Shown in pieces: positions 16,201-23,122 of a DNA stretch of 23,122 bases. Source of the DNA: an uncultured Bacteroides sp. Its GTDB lineage: Bacteria; Bacteroidota; Bacteroidia; Bacteroidales; Bacteroidaceae. The notes below the pieces were generated by a model. The model searched no databases. It had not been told where the DNA came from and was given only the letters and a program-made list of their open reading frames with translations. A program made the position numbers and the translations under genes. The stretch is from the NCBI GenBank assembly GCA_959606905.1, contig CAUHML010000047.1, forward strand, positions 1-23,122, in the 5' to 3' direction. Position 1 is the first letter of the stretch, and every line of letters begins with the position of its first letter.

Positions 16201-17538
16201 TTTATGATTCCGTTTCCAACCAATCCATACACGTTTGCGATGATCTTCCATCAACGAACGAGCAGACTCTTTATGTCTGTTGATTATATAATCCAACCCA
16301 CTTTGATGAAAAGAAAGATATCCTAATTCACTTCCTGGAGTGGTATACCACAGATTTTTATGATGATCAATAAAATAGCTGAAAGCCTGAAATGAGATTG
16401 GTACTCTCACTCCTTTTTCATAAACATAAGCCTGTTCCAAAGATCTAGTCATCGGATCATAAAAGTATAACTCACCTTCTACAGGATTCACCCAAATACA
16501 ACCATACTCGTCCTCATGTATAAAAGTACAGGGCTTGGTAAAAGGAACTTCCTTTAACTTAGGATAACTTAATAAGATAATATCCTCAGTAGTACAATCT
16601 AAACGAATAACCCCACCCGTGCCCCCCAGCAACCAAAAAATACCTTTTCTATCTTGATATATATCAGGACTGATCTCTACAGGCATTTTATAAAGAGTAA
16701 ACTTGCCTGTTTTCGGATTATAAAACCGAATCTCTTTTCTCTGTAAAATAGCGATTTTATGATCAGATAAAGATTTCAGTCCGATAATCTCAGACATAGG
16801 TTCATTGGGGACACATGGAACAACATTTTGACTCTGATAGTCATATCGGGCAAAAAAGCCTTTTGAAGTAGCAAGATAGATATCATCTGCATTCTCTACC
16901 ATAAACTTAAAAGGCATAAGATTTGCCATACTCTTCTTTCCTACAATCGTAGCTCCTTTATTTGTCAGAATCCATTCATCTCCATCCTTGTCCTGCATCA
17001 CAATATAGATACTGTCTCCTATGTTATTTTCTATTTTTCCAGTATATAATTGCACTGACTCCGTAGCAGGAAATCTATTTTCATCCAAACGGAATAACTC
17101 ATTTTGTACACCTACGGCCCATGTTATCCCTTTACGCAATACATACAGTTTTTCAACTGAGTTTATCACCCCTTTGTTGAAAAGAAAGGGATCTTCATAC
17201 TGACAAGTACGGGTATTAAACAGATAACAATGTTTATCATACGTCTGACACCAAATATTATTCAGAGAACTTTTTTCAATATTGGTAAAACGATGATTTG
17301 TTATACGTACATCACTTTCAGGATAAGTTTTATAATTAGTAAAAGAATATCCATCAAAACGCTCTAGTCCGTTCCACGTAGCCATCCATATATAACCATT
17401 ATCATCTTGAATGAAATTCTGAATATTTTTCTGTGATAACCCATCCTGAACTGAATAATATTTAATATCAATCAAACTCTGACCAAACAAAGGCAAGGCA
17501 GAAAAATACAACCATATAAGAAGAATCTGTTTCAACAT
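13210..17538 (-). CDS. Hybrid two-component system sensor/regulator (HTCS)
   Basis: This 1442-residue one-protein two-component system senses a glycan breakdown product in the periplasm and activates PUL transcription. Domains in order: signal peptide/anchor (1-20), a periplasmic double beta-propeller of Reg_prop repeats (about 25-750; many G-x-I/L-W-x-G/A-T units such as GRIWIGTFGG), a Y_Y_Y domain (about 798-865), one transmembrane helix (about 876-898), HisKA with His925 in FTDISHELRTP, HATPase (NLLSNAFKYTP near 1040, DEGRGI, GIGLSLVKE), a receiver domain with Asp1224 in VISDIMMPEMDG and Lys in ITKPF, and a C-terminal AraC/HTH domain (about 1333-1437). The chosen ATG is preceded by AAAAAGG; an upstream in-frame GTG at 17562 overlaps the candidate -7 element and is rejected. 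All kinase and receiver residues are intact, so it looks functional. It is the only regulator visible, so it probably controls both SusCD pairs and the enzymes. Confidence 0.96.
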   Translation of the reverse strand: MLKQILLIWLYFSALPLFGQSLIDIKYYSVQDGLSQKNIQNFIQDDNGYIWMATWNGLERFDGYSFTNYKTYPESDVRITNHRFTNIEKSSLNNIWCQTYDKHCYLFNTRTCQYEDPFLFNKGVINSVEKLYVLRKGITWAVGVQNELFRLDENRFPATESVQLYTGKIENNIGDSIYIVMQDKDGDEWILTNKGATIVGKKSMANLMPFKFMVENADDIYLATSKGFFARYDYQSQNVVPCVPNEPMSEIIGLKSLSDHKIAILQRKEIRFYNPKTGKFTLYKMPVEISPDIYQDRKGIFWLLGGTGGVIRLDCTTEDIILLSYPKLKEVPFTKPCTFIHEDEYGCIWVNPVEGELYFYDPMTRSLEQAYVYEKGVRVPISFQAFSYFIDHHKNLWYTTPGSELGYLSFHQSGLDYIINRHKESARSLMEDHRKRVWIGWKRNHKTQPGNICLYDSLGQWIGNISQKGKIVADQSVSFNADVYCIYEDKDHNIWMGTREDGLFLFRFQGEDNYQVTCYLPDKDNPYSISSKSIFSILQDSSGRIWIGTFGGGINLVESASAGGDLKFVHYGNILNNYPIHVCEKVRCLYEVADGVILIGTTGGLLSCSTDFSRPEEIRFFHNVCDERYSSLSNNDILDITQTKGGKLLVTTLSGGINILDDGSSLSERLNFKHYNATNDRLPDLSLSSIEDQEGNIWIVSENKISKFDAGLNLLEEYKDQIQMAETRPVLLSSGKLLLGSLYGALCIIPDELHKSDFVPPIVFSHLDIYQNNTSRRQDIYSNDEAQYLQPDERNFTITFAALDYVNSPAIKYVYRIKGLNDQWIELGNNRSASLVNVPAGDYLFQVKSTNADGVWVDNVASLSVHIDPVFGETVWAVLLYITMAVVIMLVVICIVLRITNLQRRIDFEQQISNLKLRFFTDISHELRTPLTLIASPIDEVISNEKLSDAGMENMQVAKRNTDRMLRLINQILDFRKIQNDKMKVLMEQVDIIPLILKIYGNFVPMAHTHRIDFRLFCPLDSFVMYTDVDKLEKILFNLLSNAFKYTPDEKSISLSVTCEKQILCLQVKDEGRGINAQKLNRLFTRFDTLDEIDPNMSTGIGLSLVKELLNLLHGTVRVDSKLGEGSSFFIRLPGNRDVFDADANIEFILADSKNSGQEVAIPDKLTEEEEDKETRILIIEDNEELRHFICGVLAREYVVLEAGNGCQGLEMTLRELPDIVISDIMMPEMDGIEYLKRVKGNNDICHIPIILLSAKSSLNDQIQGLEYGADEYITKPFSSAYLKARVDSLLKQRQILYDYYISKMREGEKDTSLMEQLTPSTPQVTHFDNDFIRNILQSVEENIQNSEFKIDDLAEAMSMSRTVFYRKVKSLMGVSPVDFVKTMRIKRAVQLLEQDEFTVSEVGYMSGFTTPQYFSRVFKEAMGCTPKEYRLKHKTIVEQNV

Positions 17539-17561
17539 AGTATTTACCTTTTTCAACCACA

Positions 17562-17569
17562 CAAATATC
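17562..17569 (-). promoter_or_regulatory. Candidate -7 element for the HTCS gene
   Basis: On the minus strand GATATTTG matches TAnnTTTG except at the first base, 23 bases before the chosen ATG. TTGGTTTG lies further upstream with TTG about 18 bases away, a plausible -33. This, plus the terminator at 17687-17713, suggests the regulator is transcribed separately from susC2-susD2. Confidence 0.4.
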
Positions 17570-17686
17570 GGAAAAAGATGTCACAAACCAATAGCCTGAA
17601 TAGTTATTACAATGATTAGACCTGTTTTTATAAGAAATTCTACCATAAGTAGCAATATCACACCATAACCTCCCCTTTCAAAAGAA

Positions 17687-17713
17687 CTCTGCCGAAGTAT
17701 AGCTTCGGCAGAG
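17687..17713 (-). terminator. Intrinsic terminator after susD2
   Basis: CTCTGCCGAAG (17687-17697) and CTTCGGCAGAG (17703-17713) form a perfect 11-bp GC-rich stem around a 5-base loop. On the minus strand it is followed by TTCTTTTG. It lies 77 bases beyond the susD2 stop and about 150 bases before the HTCS start codon, so it should end the susC2-susD2 transcript. Confidence 0.85.
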
Positions 17714-17789
17714 AAAAGAACAAGATGAACGTCTATCCAGACATTCACAATGCTAAACCATAAACTGATCTTTAAAAATTAACAATTCA

Positions 17790-19517
17790 TTATTCTGTCC
17801 AGTCCTCCACTATAGCCGAAGGATCCGGATTCAATATAATAGCTTGGTTATTAATAGATTCAAACTTACTAAAAAATAAATTGAACCATGGACAGCAATA
17901 TCCTTCTTTAGAGTTCATACGATACCCCACCGGACAATTGGTACCTAGATACCCCCGTGTAACAGGCAATTCTAAACGCTTATAATCCCAATAAATAATA
18001 CCCTCTCCCCAAAATTCTATCCTTTTTTGCAAAATCAATTCCTTACGAAAATCCTCCATAGTAGATGCCGTACATTGATAGGAACTGTAACGATAAGTTT
18101 TCATAAAATTCTCTAAAGCAGAAATTCCAGCACTTACCCCCTGACTAGCGGCTATTGCCTCAGCCTCAATAAAATACATTTCTTCAACACGCATTAAAAG
18201 ATTATCTATCGGTGCACCTACATTGGCGTCAATCATATTGCCTTCTTTCGGCTTGAATTTTAAATGAACATATGCAGGCACCTTTTTAAAATTCTCATCG
18301 GTGAACAATGTATGATATTTAGTACCTGGAGCCTTTCCAGCATCTTCAGGAGCAATCCAAGTTTCTTTGCGCCAATCATCATCCGAGATTTGCTCAAATA
18401 AAACCTTACTGATCATTCTGTGTGCCCCATAGGAAATTCCTCCTACCCCAAATGTCTGTTCTGTACACAAGTGCCCTGCCAAATTAAGCCATACACTGTG
18501 AATATTCTCTTTATTCATGATTCCTCCCCACATCCATGCACTTGTCTGAATAGAGTTAAAGGCCGTAAAATAGTCTTTTCCACCATACCATTCCAATTCT
18601 GTCAATGGAGCAGCACCACTTTTAACTATAGCCTGTCTTGCACAATCGGCAGCTTTAATATAACAATCCTTATCCGAATCTATATCTAAATCCACATTCT
18701 GGATCAGTGCTGCCAAATCATTAGAATACTTTTCAAATCGCGTACCCAATTCTAGCCAAAAACGAGCTTTTAATGCAAATATAATGGACAAATCAGGCAT
18801 ATTCTTAGTAGGCCTCAAGTAATCAGCTAATAGAACTTCTGCATTCTCCAAATCATCCAAGATATATCTGTAAATAGTATAAAAAGGAACCCGCGGATTA
18901 TTACGTGCTTCTGCTTCCGTTATATTCTCACCAATGATAGGGACTGTTAATCCATATACCCCATTGGTAGCAGCCTCGTCATCCAGCTTAGAAAATCCAG
19001 TCTTCTTAAACTCAAACAGACGAGCCATATCCATGTAAATCATCGCACGAAAGGCTTTGGCTATTCCTACATATTGCCTATTTGTTTCTGTAGTATTATC
19101 AAGATCCACAATACGGATTAAATTATTGACATTATTCAAAAATTTATAGTAGTAATAATAAATAGAATTCACCTCTGAATTATCAGCCAAGCTACGGCAC
19201 AATCCGAAAGAATTATAATAATCATAACCAGATTTATATATATAAAAATCCTCACACATAACTTCTCTTATAATACCGTATGAGGTATAGCCCAAGTCCC
19301 AAGTATAACCTTGTCCATAAGTATTATATGCATTAACAAAGCCTACCACGGCATTTAACATAGCATTCATAGCAGCTGGTGATTCTGCAATCTGCTCGGA
19401 AATAGCGGTAGAGCTTTTGGGAAAGGTCTGTTCGATACAACTGCTCATATTTATACCTGTACCGAAAAGCAGACAGGCAACTACCGCTGTTTGAAATAAT
19501 ATATTTTTCTTTTTCAT
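17790..19517 (-). CDS. SusD/RagB-family surface glycan-binding lipoprotein (pair 2)
   Basis: This 575-residue outer-membrane lipoprotein is the second SusD-type partner of the locus. The signal peptide ends NMSSC with lipobox Cys27, followed by IEQTFPKSS. Family features are the helical repeat region (KFLNNVNNLIRIVD, GIAKAFRAMIYMDMARLFEF), the middle block DLSIIFALKARFWLELG, and the C-terminal blocks LLMRVEEMYFIEAEAIAAS and ELILQKRIEFWGEGIIYWDYKR. It resembles SusD pair 1 only at family level and has an unusually Tyr-rich stretch (SIYYYYYKF), which could contribute aromatic sugar-stacking surfaces, though this is speculative. It starts 28 bases after the susC2 stop and is followed by a strong terminator, so susC2-susD2 is a closed two-gene operon. 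The ligand cannot be read from the sequence. Confidence 0.93.
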   Translation of the reverse strand: MKKKNILFQTAVVACLLFGTGINMSSCIEQTFPKSSTAISEQIAESPAAMNAMLNAVVGFVNAYNTYGQGYTWDLGYTSYGIIREVMCEDFYIYKSGYDYYNSFGLCRSLADNSEVNSIYYYYYKFLNNVNNLIRIVDLDNTTETNRQYVGIAKAFRAMIYMDMARLFEFKKTGFSKLDDEAATNGVYGLTVPIIGENITEAEARNNPRVPFYTIYRYILDDLENAEVLLADYLRPTKNMPDLSIIFALKARFWLELGTRFEKYSNDLAALIQNVDLDIDSDKDCYIKAADCARQAIVKSGAAPLTELEWYGGKDYFTAFNSIQTSAWMWGGIMNKENIHSVWLNLAGHLCTEQTFGVGGISYGAHRMISKVLFEQISDDDWRKETWIAPEDAGKAPGTKYHTLFTDENFKKVPAYVHLKFKPKEGNMIDANVGAPIDNLLMRVEEMYFIEAEAIAASQGVSAGISALENFMKTYRYSSYQCTASTMEDFRKELILQKRIEFWGEGIIYWDYKRLELPVTRGYLGTNCPVGYRMNSKEGYCCPWFNLFFSKFESINNQAIILNPDPSAIVEDWTE

Positions 19518-19545
19518 CGTCTTAAAATTTTTGATTATAACTAAG

Positions 19546-22500
19546 TTAGAATTGAAGACTGATACCTCCGGAATAAGTACGGAACGGAGCTATCTTTCCT
19601 GATGTACCTACTCCTGAAATGGAACGGCGAGGATCCAAGCCTTTTCTTTTTGACCAATAGTATACATTATCGCAAACAAAATATAAACGTAAATTTTTAA
19701 TTTTCAAATGAGAAGTCCAACTATCAGGTAATGTATACCCCACTTGAATATTTTGTAGATTCAAATAGCTTCCATCAATCAGAAAGCGGTCTGACGAACC
19801 AGTCGTATTCAGATCATTGAAATACCAACGTGGAATGGTTGATGAGGGATTTTCTGGAGACCATGCCTTTAGCACATCTTTATGCCAACGGTTACCTACA
19901 GATGTTGCAGTTGGGTTACCCATCATACCTGCATAACCGTAATCATAAGTCAAACCACCAACCAAATAGGAAAATTGAGTAGAGAGATCAAAACCATGGA
20001 AAGTAATGGAAGTGCCAAAACCACCATACAAATCCGGATTAGGATCTCCACACAAATAAAAGTCGCCTGTAGAATAAGTGGTCGTTGTTTTTTCCTCATT
20101 GGTTTCTTTATCCGTATAATACCACAGTGAAAGTCCGTCCTCAGACAAACCGGCAAAACGTTTCATATACCATGTATTGATAGGCAGATCCTCACCATAA
20201 TATCTGCTTCCATTCATATATCCTCCATGACCATCCATAACAGTAGTCTTTTTCTCATCTGGCAAATAAGTAATCTTATTCTTATAGTGTGTCAGATTCA
20301 GATTTATTTTCCATGTAAAATTCTTTTTATTAACAGGAATATAGTTCAGTTCCAGTTCAACACCCTTATTCGCCATATCGCCGATATTATCATAGTACCC
20401 AGGATAACCCAAAGAAAGAGGAACATTGAACCAATTTAACATATCAGTAGTCTTACGATAAAACAATTCAACACCACCATTCAGTTTTCCTTTAAGCAGT
20501 TCAAACTCAACTCCCAAATTCATGTTAGTATTCGTTTCCCAAGTTATATCTTTTTTCCCCTTACTATTAAAAGACAATGAAAGTTCATCATTACTATTCA
20601 CTATATTATATCTGTCTGTATAATTATATGAACCTATATTATCATTACCTTGCTGTCCTATGGAGAACTTTATTTTGAGCATATCAATCCATTTCACATC
20701 AAACCAGTCCTCTTTAGACATTAGATAAGCACCGCCTACAGAATAAAAATTACCCCACCAATGATCAGGATGAAAACGCGAAGAAGCATCACGACGATAA
20801 GAAGCCGAAAAATAATATTTTGCATCGTAATCATATAAAGCACGGAAAAAATATCCCTCCGTATTATAATCATTCGAATAAGAAGCAGCACTTGAACCAT
20901 CTATAACAGCCCCATTCAATTCATGGTTTCCCCAATATGAAAACATATTTTTCTTGGATGCGGATAATTCTGCATAATTATATTTATAACTCTCATGTCC
21001 CAACATTACCGAAATATTATGTTTACCAAAATTATGGCTATAATTCAATATCTGCTGTAAGTTTAATGTAGTAGTACGATAATGATACATTGTCACTGTG
21101 CCATTCTGTTCTGCACCAAAACCATAATATGGATTTGTTGTAGTATAATATCTGATTTCATTAACTGTGGTTCCCACATTAAATGTAAACTTAAAATCTT
21201 TCAAAAAAGTAATATCTACAAATGCATTACCATTAAATGTATTACCATTCCTATTTTCTTGGTTAAGCATAGATGACTGAATAGAAGAATTAGGATGGTT
21301 AGGACGTGCCAATCCCAGTTGTGCCGTCGCTGTTCCATAATCATATACTTTCCCATTTAAATCCGTCAGAATATTTCCATCAGCATTCCTCACATATACA
21401 GGATAGATTGGTGCCATGCCCTCTGTAAAGCTGGATAAATCCGTATCATACTTTTCTGTCAAGGAAGCACTATTACTATGTGTATAACTGATGTTAGCAC
21501 CATATTTCATCCATTTTTTTGCTTGGTACAAGCCTTTAAAACGAGCGGAATATCGTTCATAATTTGAACTAGGAACAATTCCATCATCTTTTAAATAACC
21601 AAAAGAACCATATGATTGCATCTTATCGGTTCCTCCAGCAATATTCACATTATATTCTTGACGCAAGGCAGAACTATAAGCTTCATCAACCCAATCATCC
21701 GGATAAAGCATATATCCATTAACCACCCTGCCCAAAGTTGCATTGGGATTCAGCTTTCCGTTCATACCAATAAGATTTTCGTTTTCAGGATAACTATACA
21801 CATTATAAGTCAAACCACCATTTTCCTTCGTATTACCCACCATATTTTTATTAGCTTGAGCATAAGCCTCTCCTTCTGAAAGCCCCTTTACATACCTCAA
21901 TTGATTATATAATGCCTTATAATGTGCTTCATAATATTCACCCGGATCTTTGATATAGTCATAATCAATTGTACCACGAGTATTCACTCCCCATTTTGCA
22001 CTAGCCGTAACAACAGCTTCACCAGCTTTTGCCTGCTTGGTAGTAATAATAATAACACCATTGGCACCACGTGCACCATATAACGCATTTGATGCTGCAT
22101 CTTTTAAAACGGACACTGATTCAACATCAGATGGGTTGATATTGTTCCATCCTCCCTCATAGGGCATACCATCTACAATAATAAGTGGATCATTATCCGC
22201 ATTGATAGAACCAATACCACGAATTATCAATGTTGGAGCATCTCCTCCCGGCTGCCCAGATCCACTTGTCATTTGTAAGCCTGCCACTTGTCCAGCAAGT
22301 GCCTGAACGACGTTCGTTGTCTGTCTTTTAGAAAGTTTCTCAGCATTTACAACTGAAGCCGATCCAGTAAATGCCGACCTTTTGGCTGTACCATAAGCAA
22401 CAACCATCACTTCATCCATCATTTCAGACTCTGTAACCAATACTACCTTGACAAAAGATTTAACATCAACCACTTGGGTCTTCATACCAATAAATGAAAC

Positions 22501-22722
22501 CATTACTTTCTTATCAGTTGGTTTAATATTATCCAACACAAATTTACCATCCACATCTGTTATCGTACCATGTGTAGTTCCCTGTATCAACACAGAAGCT
22601 CCTACTACCGACAATCCATCATCCTTGGAAAGAACAATTCCCGACATTTTGGTTACTTGAGCCGATAAATGGCCTATTACAACTAATAAGCACATTAAAA
22701 ACAGAACAATGCGTTTTCCCAT
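19546..22722 (-). CDS. SusC/RagA-family TonB-dependent outer-membrane transporter (pair 2)
   Basis: This 1058-residue TonB-dependent transporter is the second SusC of the locus. The signal peptide (1-22, ending HLSAQ) precedes a carboxypeptidase-regulatory-like domain (about 25-95), the TonB-box region DEVMVVAYGT (103-112), the plug with LIIRGIGSINADNDPLIIVDG and YGARGANGVIIITTKQAK, and the beta-barrel ending in aromatic Phe (SGGISLQF). It is 63 residues longer than the first SusC and clearly diverged, so it is not a recent duplicate. It is first in the susC2-susD2 operon with a near-consensus promoter 41 bases before the ATG. The leader is A-rich (eight A residues shortly before the ATG) without a Shine-Dalgarno site, typical of Bacteroidales. 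Imports an oligosaccharide of unknown structure. Confidence 0.96.
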   Translation of the reverse strand: MGKRIVLFLMCLLVVIGHLSAQVTKMSGIVLSKDDGLSVVGASVLIQGTTHGTITDVDGKFVLDNIKPTDKKVMVSFIGMKTQVVDVKSFVKVVLVTESEMMDEVMVVAYGTAKRSAFTGSASVVNAEKLSKRQTTNVVQALAGQVAGLQMTSGSGQPGGDAPTLIIRGIGSINADNDPLIIVDGMPYEGGWNNINPSDVESVSVLKDAASNALYGARGANGVIIITTKQAKAGEAVVTASAKWGVNTRGTIDYDYIKDPGEYYEAHYKALYNQLRYVKGLSEGEAYAQANKNMVGNTKENGGLTYNVYSYPENENLIGMNGKLNPNATLGRVVNGYMLYPDDWVDEAYSSALRQEYNVNIAGGTDKMQSYGSFGYLKDDGIVPSSNYERYSARFKGLYQAKKWMKYGANISYTHSNSASLTEKYDTDLSSFTEGMAPIYPVYVRNADGNILTDLNGKVYDYGTATAQLGLARPNHPNSSIQSSMLNQENRNGNTFNGNAFVDITFLKDFKFTFNVGTTVNEIRYYTTTNPYYGFGAEQNGTVTMYHYRTTTLNLQQILNYSHNFGKHNISVMLGHESYKYNYAELSASKKNMFSYWGNHELNGAVIDGSSAASYSNDYNTEGYFFRALYDYDAKYYFSASYRRDASSRFHPDHWWGNFYSVGGAYLMSKEDWFDVKWIDMLKIKFSIGQQGNDNIGSYNYTDRYNIVNSNDELSLSFNSKGKKDITWETNTNMNLGVEFELLKGKLNGGVELFYRKTTDMLNWFNVPLSLGYPGYYDNIGDMANKGVELELNYIPVNKKNFTWKINLNLTHYKNKITYLPDEKKTTVMDGHGGYMNGSRYYGEDLPINTWYMKRFAGLSEDGLSLWYYTDKETNEEKTTTTYSTGDFYLCGDPNPDLYGGFGTSITFHGFDLSTQFSYLVGGLTYDYGYAGMMGNPTATSVGNRWHKDVLKAWSPENPSSTIPRWYFNDLNTTGSSDRFLIDGSYLNLQNIQVGYTLPDSWTSHLKIKNLRLYFVCDNVYYWSKRKGLDPRRSISGVGTSGKIAPFRTYSGGISLQF

Positions 22723-22762
22723 ACCATTTAGATTTTTTTTAATAGGTTTAATATGATGGAAA

Positions 22763-22793
22763 CAAATATATTAAATATAATCGATGAATAAAA
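22763..22793 (-). promoter_or_regulatory. Promoter of susC2-susD2 (-7 TATATTTG)
   Basis: On the minus strand TATATTTG (22770-22763) is a full match to the Bacteroides -7 consensus TAnnTTTG. A GTTTTT run begins 19 bases upstream, in place of the -33 TTTG. The predicted leader is about 34 bases long. This is the best promoter match in the locus and may give basal expression of the second SusCD pair. Confidence 0.6.
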
Positions 22794-22950
22794 ACTTTAT
22801 TCACTTTTTTTCTTTATATTTTTTAAAACGATAAGTGTTTTGTGCAAAAATTACATAATAAAAGAAAATATCAAGCCTAAATTATTTAATAAAAGAAGTA
22901 TCACTTTTTTAACTTCAAGAATAATTCTAGTATGTAGAAATCGAAGTTTC

Positions 22951-23000
22951 CAAACTGAACCGAGATGTGGGAAGCGTTGTAGAATTTTCAAACTGAGCCG
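22951..23000. repeat. Two direct copies of CAAACTGA(A/G)CCG upstream of susC2
   Basis: CAAACTGAACCG (22951-22962) and CAAACTGAGCCG (22989-23000) differ at one base and start 38 bp apart. Both are preceded by a T-rich stretch ending in TTC or TTT. They lie about 180 bp upstream of the susC2 -7 element, so a regulator site is possible but distant. They could also be part of a dispersed repeat. Confidence 0.45.
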
Positions 23001-23026
23001 CAAATATGGTGCAATTTACTAAAATA

Positions 23027-23065
23027 AAAATCACAAATATCTAATAACTAGATATTTGTGATTTT
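23027..23065 (-). terminator. Intrinsic terminator of tRNA-Leu
   Basis: AAAATCACAAATATCT (23027-23042) and AGATATTTGTGATTTT (23050-23065) form a perfect 16-bp stem with a 7-base loop, starting 7 bases after the tRNA 3' end. On the minus strand it continues into TTTATTTT-type T-runs. It isolates the tRNA from the PUL. Confidence 0.85.
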
Positions 23066-23071
23066 ATTTTG

Positions 23072-23122
23072 TACTCGAAGCGGGACTTGAACCCGCACAG
23101 CCGCAATGGCCAAGGGATTTTA
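23072..23122 (-). tRNA. tRNA-Leu (anticodon probably UAA), 3' part only
   Basis: Read on the minus strand, the edge sequence begins at the anticodon: TAAAA then TCCCT (3' side of the anticodon stem). A long class-II variable arm follows (GGCC ATTGC GGCT), then the T-arm GCGGG TTCAAGT CCCGC, acceptor strand TTCGAGT and discriminator A73. A long variable arm with A73 indicates tRNA-Leu. The first three bases in the window, TAA, sit at positions 34-36. The 5' half lies outside the window and CCA is not encoded. Confidence 0.85.

Larger units (their letters stand above)
22723..23026. other. AT-rich intergenic region with the susC2 promoter
   Basis: No gene is supported here. The stretch holds the susC2 promoter at its left end, A/T-rich filler, and at 22951-23000 two copies of a 12-base direct repeat. 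A 60-codon open frame on the plus strand has no ribosome binding site or recognisable domain and is not called. The right end is bounded by the tRNA-Leu terminator. Confidence 0.55.

Noticed and set aside
17539..17562. GTG start for the HTCS gene
   Set aside because: GTG 17562 overlaps the candidate -7 element, and ATG 17538 has AAAAAGG upstream and starts the signal peptide directly.
22840..23022. 60-codon plus-strand open frame near tRNA-Leu
   Set aside because: It has no ribosome binding site or domain, and its end runs across the 12-base direct repeat; probably chance.
23072..23122. attL/attR pair using the tRNA-Leu 3' end
   Set aside because: No second copy of the T-arm or acceptor sequence was seen elsewhere in the window, and there is no integrase gene.
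1..23122. CRISPR array, insertion sequence, toxin-antitoxin or phage genes
   Set aside because: No regularly spaced repeats, transposase, recombinase or phage structural proteins were found; all large genes fit a PUL.

Overview
The window looks like chromosomal DNA of a gut Bacteroidales bacterium (Bacteroides or Phocaeicola type). The evidence is paired SusC/SusD genes, a one-protein hybrid two-component regulator (HTCS), AT-rich leaders mostly lacking Shine-Dalgarno sites, and promoter elements close to the Bacteroides -7 consensus TAnnTTTG. Apart from the 3' end of a DNA repair gene at the left edge (+ strand), every gene is on the minus strand. Together they form one polysaccharide utilization locus (PUL) between a tRNA-Leu gene (right edge) and the repair gene tag (left edge).

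Read in the direction of transcription (right to left): tRNA-Leu with a strong terminator (23027-23122); an AT-rich promoter region (22723-23026); susC2-susD2 (22722-17790) closed by an 11-bp GC-rich hairpin terminator (17687-17713); the HTCS sensor/regulator (17538-13210); a tight enzyme cluster of GH28 polygalacturonase-like enzyme, alpha/beta-hydrolase esterase, GH95 and GH3 (13130-5906), probably with its own promoter in the 79-bp gap before GH28; a 310-bp gap with two perfect long-spaced inverted repeats (5596-5905); susC1-susD1 (5595-920); and a 774-bp non-coding, palindrome-rich stretch (146-919) before the convergent tag gene.

Proposed cooperation (inference): the two SusCD pairs bind and import oligosaccharides through the outer membrane. 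GH28 and GH3 are lipoproteins; GH95 and the esterase carry ordinary signal peptides and should be periplasmic. The HTCS senses a breakdown product in the periplasm and activates the locus through its AraC domain. GH28 points to a galacturonic-acid-containing (pectic) ligand. In GH95 the position that is His in the alpha-L-fucosidase AfcA is Thr377, as I recall for alpha-L-galactosidases, so removal of L-galactose is a better prediction than removal of L-fucose. There is no polysaccharide lyase, no obvious endo-acting surface enzyme and no separate surface glycan-binding protein, which suggests a scavenger locus for short acylated pectic side chains (for example rhamnogalacturonan-II chain-A-like or xylogalacturonan-like fragments). 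The substrate is not proven by the sequence.
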